Below, in pieces: positions 35,796-44,209 of a stretch of DNA of 64,000 bases. Source of the stretch: 3107 sp965216225 (GTDB lineage Bacteria > Pseudomonadota > Alphaproteobacteria > Rhodobacterales > Rhodobacteraceae); NCBI GenBank assembly GCA_965216225.1, contig CBDCFF010000032.1:186001-250000 (forward strand), in the 5' to 3' direction. Positions within the stretch are counted from its first letter, which is position 1. The number at the start of each line of letters is the position of its first letter. Both the position numbers and the translations under genes were made by a program. The notes under the pieces were generated by a model. The model did no database searches and was not told the DNA's origin. It worked only from the letters and a program-made list of their open reading frames with translations.

Positions 35796-37456
35796 CGCTG
35801 CTGTGCCTCTGCGTCGTCCTCTCGATGAAGATCAGCAATTACCTGCAACATTACGGCTTGCGGCGCATCAGGCTGCCCGAGGGCCGGTTCGAGAAGGTCC
35901 GCCCCCGCCATTCCTGGAGCGCCAACCGCAGGTTCAGCAACTGGATGTTCTACAACATGCAGCGTCATCCGGACCATCACGCCGCGGCGAGCCGCCCTTA
36001 CGCGCTGTTGCAGCATTATGGCGAGGATGAATCGCCGCAACTGCCGGGCAGCTATGCCACCATGTTCAACCTGGTGCTGGTTCCCCGGCGCTGGTTCGCG
36101 CTCATGGATCCGCTGGTTGACCAGTGGCGGGCGCATTTCTATCCCGGGATCGACGACTGGAGCGCCTATGACAGCCGGTTGTCGCAGGCGCGCCCGGAAG
36201 CGTTCGACGCGATCATAGAGATTTTCGGCACCTCGCCCCGCCTCGCCCGGTTGATCGAGCGGAACCCGAAACTGCTCGACAGCCTTCAGAGCAAGGAATT
36301 CACCGATCTCGATCTTCCACCCGGTTTCGGGCCGGATCGGGAATTCGAGGCATCCGCCCGCAGCGGGCTGACACGCCTTTACTGGACGCGCGAGTTCGGC
36401 ACTGCGGAAATGAAGGAGCAGATCGGCGAAATTCCCGTGCAGGACGCGGCCGAGGCGACGGACACCGTGCGCAGCTGGTCGAACGACAAGGCGTTCCAGA
36501 TCGCCATGCACACATTGCGCGGCAATCTGTCGCCCGTTGAAATGATGACGGCTCTCTCCAACGTGGCCGAGGCGTCCGTCGCCGCCGTTCTTTCGGCGGT
36601 CGAGGAGGATTTCATCGAACGCAGCGGCCTGACTGGCGGTGGCGGCGTCGATGGCAGTGGCGGTGTCGCGGCGGTGTTTCTGGGCGATCTGTCGAGCGGC
36701 GAAGTCGCGCCCGGCGCCGGTATGGACATCCTCCTTGTCCACGATGACGACCCGGTTGACCATCATGACAGGCTCTGCCGCCATTTCCTCGAATCGTTGC
36801 ATGTCCTGTCGCAGGAAAACCTGCTGTTCGCGCCCCTGCCGCCGGAATGGGGAGAGAACGCCGTCCATTCCCTCGCCGCCTTTGCGCAGCGCACGGGCGG
36901 GGGCGTGGACCTGACGCGGGCGCGCTGTGTCTTCACATGCGGCGATGGCGCGATCACGGAACGCTTTGATGAGGCGCGGCGCAAAATCCTTGTCCATGGC
37001 GCAGATGCGCCGCCGGTCGCCCGGAGCGCCGCCCCGGACGCGCCCGCGCCCGATCTCGCATCGTTCGACGACGCAAAAGGCGGCTTTCACGCCGTTGAGG
37101 GCGCTGCCCGGTTCGTGCAATCGGCACATGCGCAAACGGTTCCCGAAATTCTCGATGTCGGCGCGGCTTCGGTTTTCCGCATCTCCAGAGAGCGCGGATT
37201 GTTTCCCGACGCGACGGCAGAGCAACTGGAGGATGCCGCGCGGATGTGGCGCAACCTGTACGGCATCTGCCGTCTTGTCGTTGGCGACAGGGCCGAAACG
37301 GTTGCGTCTAGGGGAAGGGCCGTCATCGCCCGTTCCTGCGGGATGGAGGATTTCGATGCCCTGAGCGCCGCAATCCGCGACACCGCCGCCCACGCGGGCA
37401 GCGCCATCGACGCACTGGACAGGGTGCCCGGCCCCGGATCGTCCCGCCCGTCATGA
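35796..37456 (+). pseudogene. AlkB-like / GlnE-like chimera, 5' end lost at IS6
   Basis: Open to the left only through the IS end. The first ~120 residues match the C-terminal part of membrane di-iron alkane monooxygenases: SNYLQHYGLRRIRLPEG, RHSWSANRRFSNW and the His box NMQRHPDHH, ending near DWSAYD. From ARPEAFDAIIEIFGTSPRLA it matches the C-terminal adenylyltransferase module of GlnE, including NLSPVEMMTALSNVAEASVA and a helical end (ARMWRNLYGICRLVVGD). The GlnE active-site GSDLD reads GAGMD and the RLRPSG motif is gone, so this half is probably not catalytic. It may be a natural fusion or the product of a deletion. Confidence 0.6.
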
Positions 37457-37553
37457 GTTCTTCGCCCGCAACACCACCCGCAACACCACGGGGCAGGTCG
37501 ATTGCGACGCTGCGCAGGATCGCGGCGCGCCCCGGCATCCGGGGGCGGCGGAG

Positions 37554-39831
37554 GTGACGGGCGGGCCGGCGTCGCCGCAGGCCGATCCGGGGTCGGGCAT
37601 CCTGAAACGAGCCACCCCCGCCGACCGCGGCGTCATCGCACTGCCCCTGCTGACGCCGCATCTCGAATTCCGCATGGTCGATGACGGGCAGACGATTCTG
37701 GTATCGGAAACGTTCGACACCCTGATGCACGGGCACATCCACGGCGACCTGCTGCCGCTCCTCGACGGGCGACGCTCATGCGAAGACATCGTGACCGCGC
37801 TTGCCGACAGGCATTCGCGCACCGATGTGCAAACGGCCATCGCCTCGCTTGCCGCCAGGGGATATGCCGTTTCCGGCGACCACCGGATGGCGCGCGGGCA
37901 AGCGGCGTTCTGGTCCTCGCTGGGGGCCTCCCCCCGCTGGGCCAAGGAACGGCTGGCCGCCTCGCCCGGCAACTCGACGCCATGGGCGTGAACCTGAGCG
38001 CAGACATGGGCGCGGACGCCCGGCCTCCGGCCCTTTCCGTCTTTGTCTGCGCGGATTACCTCGACCATGGGCATGACGACATCAACCGGCGTCACATCGC
38101 TTCGGGCGCGCCATGGATGCTGGTCAGACCCGGCGGCGTGCGCCCGCTCTTTGGTCCGCTTTTCCGGCCGGCGGAGCAGGGCCCGTGCTGGGCCTGCCTC
38201 ACACCTATCGCCTGCGCAGCCACCGGGAGGTTCACGGTTTCCTGCGGGAGCACGGCGGCGAAAAGGCCGCCTTCGTGTCCGGCGCCGCCGTTCCCGCCGT
38301 TTCGGACGCGGTTCACGGCCTTGCCGCCGCCGAGATCGCCCGGTGGCTGGTTTTCGGGAAAGACGCGCCACTCCATGACCAGGCGGTTTCGGTCGATCTC
38401 GCCCGCCTGAGCTGCGATCACCACCCGGCCATGCGCCGCCCGCAATGCCTGGCGTGTGGCGAAGAGGCGCTCTGTCGTCCCGACCGTCCGGCGCTTCCGG
38501 TGCGGCTGCGACCGACCCCGAAGGGCCTGCGCAACAGCGGCGGCGCCCGTTCGGTGCGCCCGCAGGAGACCCTCGCCCGATACCGTCATCTGGTCAGCCC
38601 GGTCAGCGGCGTCGTGGCATGGGTCGCGCGCACCACCGACGAGGCCGACCCCTGGCTGCACGTCCATTGGGCCGGAAGCAATCCGGCCCTGCGAATCAGG
38701 AGCCTGAGTTCGCTGCGGCGCAGCCTGCGCAGCAAGAGCGCGGGCAAGGGAAGCACGGCGGAACAATCGGAGGCGAGCGCGCTTTGCGAGGCGATAGAGC
38801 GTTATTCGGGCGGCTTTCATGGCGACGAGATCCGCTGCCGAAGGTGGCTGTCGGATTTTCTGGCGGCTGGCGACGGGCAGGCGATCCGTCCCAACGACGT
38901 GCAGCTTTTCAGCGACCGGCAATTCGACAATGCGCACGAGATCAACGCCCGTGGCCATCCGTACAACGTCATTCCGCCACGCTTCGATCCGGAAAGCGAA
39001 ATCGACTGGTCGCCGGTGTGGTCGCTTACCGGGCGCCGGCATCGCTATCTGCCCACGTCCATGCTCTACACCATGGCCCCCGAACAGCGCCGGGGCGGGG
39101 CGGGGCTCTGGGCGGACACGAACGGCTGCGCCGCCGGCAACACGATCGAAGAGGCGATCCTGCAAGGCTTTTTCGAACTGGTGGAGCGCGACGCCTTCGC
39201 GATCTGGTGGTACAATCGCCTGCGGATGCCGGCGGTGGACCCGGAGAGTTTCGGCGACGAATACCTGGCATCCGCGCGCGACCGTTACCGCCTTCATCAC
39301 CGGGACATGTGGCTGCTGGACCTGACCGGCGATCTTGGCATCCCCGCCTTCGTCGCGCTTTCGCGGCGGACCGATGGCGCGGCGGAGGACATCATCTATG
39401 GCGCCGGGGCGCATATCGACCCTCATATCGCGGCCCTGCGCGCGGTGTGCGAACTCAACCAGTGCCTGAGCTGGGTTCCCCGCCCCGGCAAGGGCGGCGG
39501 GCGCTACGGGATCGACAATCCGATGTGCCTGTGGTGGTGGAAGACGGCAACCCTGGCGGATCATCCGTATCTGACGCCGGACACCGCCGATCTGCGAGAG
39601 GACATAGAGCGGTGCCGCGCGCTGATCGAGGCCAGGGGCATGGAGTTTCTGGTGCTTGACCAGACCCGCCCCGACATCGGAATGCCGGTCGTGCGGGTCA
39701 TCGTGCCCGGTCTGCGCCATTTCTGGGAACGCTTCGCGCCGGGCCGCCTGTTCGATGCGCCGGTCGCAATGGGCCGGCGCGACCGGCCCTTGCCGGAATC
39801 GGAACTCAACCCGGTTCCGGTCATCGCGTGA
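37554..39831 (+). pseudogene. E1-like / YcaO fused cyclodehydratase (TOMM), frameshifted
   Basis: Begins at GTG 37554. The N-terminal part has the TOMM leader-binding/E1-like features: FDTLMHGHIHGDLLPLLDGR, then GPCWACL and RRPQCLACG (two CxxC zinc pairs). The C-terminal ~400 residues are a YcaO domain: GKGSTAEQSEASALCEAIER, NGCAAGNTIEEAILQGFFEL, VERDAFAIWWYNR, and an end at LNPVPVIA. The frame changes twice by one base, near 37960 (RLA to LARQLDAMG) and near 38205 (CWACL to TYRLRSHREV); the YcaO part is continuous from 38113. The reaction would be ATP-dependent cyclisation of core Cys to thiazoline. It is the likely partner of the NHLP precursor at 33156. Confidence 0.8.
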
Positions 39832-40054
39832 GAGCCCTGATGGATGCTCGTGGCGCGGCGACACCGGGTCGGTGTTCCGGCGGAGGGCCGGATAATACAC
39901 CCTCCCGACGGTGTGGACGACCTGCCGGAGCAGCCCCGGAAATCCCTGACATAGGATCAGGGCGCGGAGATGGCGCAGCACGGGAAACCGAAGGTTGATC
40001 GGCAAACCCGGCGCGGTTCAGATAAAACACGGCGATCCGCCGGAGCTTCGGCGG
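39832..40054. other. Spacer between YcaO gene and IS481 element
   Basis: About 220 bp; no gene or clear site is seen. Confidence 0.4.
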
Positions 40055-41019
40055 TGTCACATCCCGTGTGATTGTACGGCTTCTTTCTGAAGAGTTCGGG
40101 CTTTTCTTGATGCCAGTCCTTGAGCGCATCGATTGGCGTGCGGCCTTTCAGAACGGATTGCGGCAACTGGCCGTTGTAGAGGCGGACGTAGCGGAGAAGC
40201 GTCCGCTCCAGGTCCTCGCCGCTGCGGAAACGGTGGCTCTGGAGCACGTCCTCGATCCGACCGTTGAACCGCTCGACCATGCCGTTGGTCTGCGGCCGCA
40301 TCGGTGGGGCCAGGCGATGCTCGATCCCGAACCCGGTGCAGAGGCGGTCGAATTCATGATTGCCGGTCGCGGCGCGGCGGCGAAGGCCGAAGAGCCTGTC
40401 GGTGAACTCCTTGCCATTGTCCGTCAGCACGCGGGTGATCCGCATCGGGGCGGCGCGCTCCAGATCGCGCAGGAACCGGCGGGCGTTGGCCGCAGTCTTC
40501 GCCGGATGGATGCGCACGAAGACCCAGCGGGTGGCGCGGGCGATCGCGACGAACAGATACCGGCGCTTCTCCTCATCGGCCATCTGCGGCAGGTATTTCA
40601 CGTCGATGTGGATGTCACCGGGCTCGTATGCCTTGAAAGGCTTGTGCGCGGGCTTCGCCACCTTCGGCTTCAGGTCACGGAGGGAGCCGACCCCATGACG
40701 GCGCAGGCATCGGCGCAGGCATCGATCCAGCCCGGAGCGCGAGACGTTCGGGTTGAGAAACTCGCGGACCACGGCGAGCAGGTCGTCGAGCGGCAGCAGC
40801 AGACTCTGTCTCAGCGAGACCGCCACGGCCTCCTGTGCCGGTGTCAGCGTGGTCTGCAACCTGTGCGCCGTGTGGCTCCGGTCGTGGACGGTGTCTCCAG
40901 ACGGTCTGCTCCGAGATGCCGTAGCGCTCGGCCACGATCCACGCGGGCTCTTTGCTCGCCTGGATTGCGGCCCTGATCTTCGGCGTCGTCGTCGCCTGCT
41001 TGTGCAAAGAAATCAGCAT
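40055..41019 (-). pseudogene. IS481-family transposase, frameshifted
   Basis: N-terminal HTH from ATG 41019 (MLISLHKQATTTPKIRAAIQ, ERYGISEQTVW), then a frame change near 40895. The catalytic part continues from TLTPAQEAVAVSLRQSLLLP through DIHIDVKYLPQM (Asp), RVLTDNGKEF (Asp) and RPQTNGMVERFNGR (Glu). A 12-bp tandem duplication (GCGCAGGCATCG at 40701 and 40713) gives the repeated CLRR. It is not functional as it stands. Confidence 0.85.
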
Positions 41020-41111
41020 GTCTTGCCTCCGTCCCGAATCTCACGCAGGATTGATCTTGCCATGAACAGGCCAGAACGGCGAGGGTCTATCTGATCGTCC
41101 GGGATGGAACA
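40055..41111 (-). mobile_element. IS481-family element, copy 1
   Basis: Ends TGTCACATCCCG (left) and, on the other strand, TGTTCCATCCCG (right) form the inverted repeats, giving 1057 bp. No clear target duplication. The transposase frame runs off the left end of the element without its own stop. Confidence 0.75.
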
Positions 41112-41240
41112 GGTAACGCCGTCATGCGGGAACCGGCGGTGCGCACCGCCGATGAATGACCGCAAGGATGCGCTGGAACCAGCCGCCACTGACCGCTACC
41201 CCGGCAAGCTGGAATGTGAAGGCGCGGGCGTGGCGTTCTT
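41112..41240 (-). pseudogene. IS1380-family transposase, C-terminal fragment
   Basis: HARAFTFQLAGVAVSGGWFQ and RILAVIHRRCAPP match the last ~40 residues of IS1380 transposases. The same region occurs in the larger fragment at 51862-52400. It is squeezed between the IS481 element and brnA. Confidence 0.75.
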
Positions 41241-41246
41241 CGGGGG

Positions 41247-41462
41247 TCATTGCAGCCGATCCGCGATCCACATCTTGATCAGTGCCTGCCGGGTGATGCC
41301 GAGTTTCTGCGCCTGCCGATCCAGACCCGAGACGACCCAAGCCGGGAAATCGACGTTGACCCGCTTGGCCTTAATGTTGGGGCGGCGGGCTTTCGACCAA
41401 TCGACATGCGCAGAGATGTCCTTGCCAGCGTCGAAGCGTTCGTCGAACTCAGTTGCCTTCAT
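41247..41462 (-). CDS. brnA: BrnA-family antitoxin
   Basis: 71 residues. A ribbon-helix-helix DNA-binding C-terminus (KRVNVDFPAWVVSGLDRQAQ, KLGITRQALIKMWIADRL) and an N-terminal FDAGKDISAHVDWSKARRPN, typical of BrnA. It neutralises BrnT and represses the operon. It overlaps brnT by 14 bp, in the usual toxin-first order. It appears intact although IS fragments lie on both sides. Confidence 0.92.
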   Translation of the reverse strand: MKATEFDERFDAGKDISAHVDWSKARRPNIKAKRVNVDFPAWVVSGLDRQAQKLGITRQALIKMWIADRLQ

Positions 41463-41712
41463 AATACTCCACCTCCTGCTTACGGGCGCGACGAACGGAG
41501 ATGATCCGCACCCGCTCGCCTCGGTATGTGTAGACCGCCGTCCAGTGCCTTGCGCCGATCATGCCCACGCCCAGAAAGCGCGGCTCGTCCGTGACGTTGG
41601 CGAGGGCCTCAATGAGGTAGGGATCATCCCAGAGGGCCTGAGCCTCATCGAAGTCGATCCCGTGTTTATCACGGTTCGCGGCGCTTTTGTCGGGATCATA
41701 CTCGAATTTCAT
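41449..41712 (-). CDS. brnT: BrnT-family toxin (RelE-fold ribonuclease)
   Basis: 87 residues. MKFEYDPDKSAANRDKHGID and FDEAQALWDDP, then RHWTAVYTYRGERVRIISVR and RARKQEVEYY are BrnT throughout, including the conserved Arg residues. Family members inhibit translation as ribonucleases. It is first in the brnTA operon. The sequence before the ATG is pyrimidine-rich with no clear ribosome site, so translation may be leaderless or weak. Confidence 0.92.
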   Translation of the reverse strand: MKFEYDPDKSAANRDKHGIDFDEAQALWDDPYLIEALANVTDEPRFLGVGMIGARHWTAVYTYRGERVRIISVRRARKQEVEYYEGN

Positions 41713-41734
41713 AGAGGAAATATAGAGATAAAAA

Positions 41735-41751
41735 GGTATAATTACTATACC
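41735..41751 (-). promoter_or_regulatory. Inverted repeat in brnTA promoter, likely BrnA operator
   Basis: GGTATA-ATTAC-TATACC, a perfect 6-bp inverted repeat, lies 22-39 bp upstream of brnT in an A/T-rich promoter-like stretch. BrnA-type ribbon-helix-helix repressors bind such palindromes. Inferred from position. Confidence 0.55.
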
Positions 41752-41779
41752 CTTTCCCGTTGGGTGTGACCATGCGCAG

Positions 41780-41890
41780 GCTGTTCAGTCCCGGCATCTG
41801 GTGGATCGGGTTCAGGATGAAACGATCCGGCTCCGTTGTCCAGACCTTGCAGATGTATTCACAAGGCGTGAGGCCGCTGAGGGTCTTGAG
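41780..41890 (-). pseudogene. IS481-like transposase, C-terminal fragment
   Basis: LKTLSGLTPCEYICKVWTTE and PDRFILNPIHQMPGLN form the characteristic end of this transposase group. It is cut at 41891 by the IS21 element. Confidence 0.65.
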
Positions 41891-42693
41891 TGTAGCGCGA
41901 CAATCAAGATGAGAAGTGCGCGTCAATCAGGATGAGAATCCTTGGTCGCGACGTTTGGGACGATGCCGGGCTTTTGTGCCGCGATCAAGGGGTTTGTTTT
42001 TTGATTGTCGCGGAGCGTCAATCAGCTTTGGTGTTTTCCGGTGTGGCTTTTTGTGCAGGCCTTCCCGGCCCCTTTGCCTTTTGTGCTGCTCTTCGCCGGT
42101 AGCTTTCGACATTCATCTCGAAGATGGTTGCGTGGTGCACGAGCCTGTCGACGGCGGCCAATGTCATGGCCGGGTCTGGAAAAATCGCATTCCACTCCCC
42201 GAAGGGCTGGTTGGCCGTGATCAACATTGAGCGGCGTTCATATCTCGCGCTGATGAGTTCGAAGAGCACACTGGTTTCAGCCTGATCCTTGGTGACGTAG
42301 GTGATGTCATCGAGGATCAGCAGATGGAATTTGTCGAGCTTTGCAATGGCACTTTCGAGGACGAGATCGCGGCGGGCCTGTTGGAGTTTCTGGACCAGAT
42401 CGGTGGTGCGGCTGAATAGGACGCGGTAGCCTTGCTCGACAAGGGCGAGCCCGATGGCTGAGCCGAGATGTGATTTGCCCACACCTGGCGGCCCAAACAG
42501 CAGGATGTTGCCGCCCTTTCCGATCCAGCTGTCGCCAGCGGTGATCGCACTGACATGGGCCTTGGACAGCATGGGGACGGCTGTGAAGTCGAAGGTGTCG
42601 ATCGTTTTTCCGGGCAACAGGCGTGCCTGTGCGAGATGTCGCTCGATACGACGGCGATCTCGTTCAGCCAGTTCATGCTCCACCAGGGTGCTG

Positions 42694-44070
42694 GAGCTAT
42701 GCCCGAAAGTTGGTGATGGTGTGATCAGGCGGCGTGGTGAATTTGCTTGATCCCGTCTCTGAACTCAACCCCTTCAATGATCTCTGGCATGCGGTTGGCG
42801 CCGTCGAGCTTTCGCCACTTGGCCTGCGCTGACATCATCAGCTTGAATGCCATGGCCAACCCGGTCTTGCGGCTCAGGCAGCCTTTGGTTTTGCCGGTGC
42901 GGTGGCGGACGGTGGCGAAGGTGCTCTCGATCGGGTTCGTGGTTCGGATGTGCTTCCAGTGCTCAGCAGGGAAGCCGTAGAAGGAGAGCAGCACAGCCCG
43001 GTCTTTGGTCAGTTTCCCAACCGCCTTGTCATATTTCGCGCCGTAGGTTTCCACGAAGAAATCGAAGGCGGCCCCGGCTTCGGTCTTCGTTTCCGCCTGC
43101 CAGATATCATGCAGGTGGCCTTTGGCTTTGGCCTGCACCGATTTGGGCATGGCATTGAGAACGTTTCCGGTCTTGTGAACCCAACACCGTTGTTCCCGGG
43201 TGCTGCCGAAGACTTCGCGCAGCGCCGCCCAGAACCCCAAGGCACCGTCGCCAATGGCCAGATCGGGGGCGTGGGACAGCCCGCGACGCTTGAGATCGAG
43301 CAGCAACTCGCGCCAACTCTGCGTGCTTTCACGGTAGCCGTCGGTGAGGCCCAGAACCTCCTTGCGGCCCCACTCATCCGCGCCGATCAGCACCAGAACG
43401 CATTGTTTCTGCTCTTCCATACGCGGTTGGAAATAGACACCATCGGCCCAGACATAGACGAAACGCCGGGCGCTGAGATCGCGGCGCTGCCAGCGTTCAT
43501 ACTCCGCCCCCCAGTCCGCTTTCAATCGCGAGATGGTGCTCGATGAAAGCCCTGCCGCGTTCGGCCCCAACAGCGCCCCAAGAGCCTCCTGGAAGTCGCC
43601 CGTGGAAATGCCCTTAAGATAGAGCCACGGCAGCAGTTCCTCAATCGATCTGGTCTTGCGCAGCCAAGGCGGCAAGATCGACGAGGCGAAACGGATCTTT
43701 TCGTCCACATTGCCCCGGTCCCGCATCCGCGGCACCTTCACTGGTACCGGGCCGATGCCGGTCATGACCTCGCGCTCGGGCAGATGACCATGGCGCACCA
43801 GCCGCGCACGGCCGTCGTCCGTCACCTCGCGGGCATGGGCGGCGAGGAGTGTGGCCAATTCCGCTTCCACCGCCTGTTTGAGCAGTTGGCGCGCGCCGGT
43901 TTGCAGGATGTCGGTCAGCGGGTCAGACGAAAATCCCGATGGACCGGGCAACGGCGTGATGGTAGACTTCGTCATGTGGCATATCCTTTTCTCTGCTGAG
44001 AATTGCGGCGCGTGAACAACGCCATGATATGCCGCCCATCAGGGCCATCACCAACTTTCGGCTATAACTC
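42694..44070 (-). mobile_element. IS256-family element type A, copy A2 (intact)
   Basis: 1377 bp. Terminal repeats GAGCTATGCCCGAAAGTTGG and GAGTTATAGCCGAAAGTTGG, both continuing TGATGG. Flanked by a perfect 9-bp target duplication AGGGTGCTG (42685-42693 and 44071-44079). It sits inside istB. This is the only complete copy in the window and the likely source of active transposase. Confidence 0.95.
42725..43975 (-). CDS. IS256-family (mutator-type) transposase, type A
   Basis: 416 residues. MTKSTITPLPGPSGFSSDPL, then the catalytic Asp in RFVYVWADGVYF, Asp in DLAIGDGALGFW and Glu in TTNPIESTFATVRHRTGKT. Complete and uninterrupted. Copies A1 and A3 encode the same protein with interruptions, and the last ~20 codons occur again at 52411-52493. 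Confidence 0.95.
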   Translation of the reverse strand: MTKSTITPLPGPSGFSSDPLTDILQTGARQLLKQAVEAELATLLAAHAREVTDDGRARLVRHGHLPEREVMTGIGPVPVKVPRMRDRGNVDEKIRFASSILPPWLRKTRSIEELLPWLYLKGISTGDFQEALGALLGPNAAGLSSSTISRLKADWGAEYERWQRRDLSARRFVYVWADGVYFQPRMEEQKQCVLVLIGADEWGRKEVLGLTDGYRESTQSWRELLLDLKRRGLSHAPDLAIGDGALGFWAALREVFGSTREQRCWVHKTGNVLNAMPKSVQAKAKGHLHDIWQAETKTEAGAAFDFFVETYGAKYDKAVGKLTKDRAVLLSFYGFPAEHWKHIRTTNPIESTFATVRHRTGKTKGCLSRKTGLAMAFKLMMSAQAKWRKLDGANRMPEIIEGVEFRDGIKQIHHAA

Positions 44071-44209
44071 AGGGTGCTGAGCATCCGAGCGGCGGGCCAG
44101 CCTTCCTTGTCGGCTTGTTCCGCAAAGCGCGGCCATAGCGCCTTGATGGCTGGCAAGCGCAATTCGGTCAGAGCCAAGGTTAGGCGGGCGGTATCGGTCT
44201 GGGGCGATG

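Noticed and set aside
35771..37393. 540-codon open frame on the minus strand
   Set aside because: Antisense to the AlkB-GlnE frame, whose protein motifs are clear.
37453..37557. 34-codon open frame between the AlkB-GlnE and YcaO genes
   Set aside because: It overlaps both neighbours by a few bases, but the peptide is Pro/Arg-rich and without features; chance is likely.
38092..40005. 637-codon open frame on the minus strand
   Set aside because: Antisense to the YcaO gene; its length reflects GC-rich codon usage, not coding.
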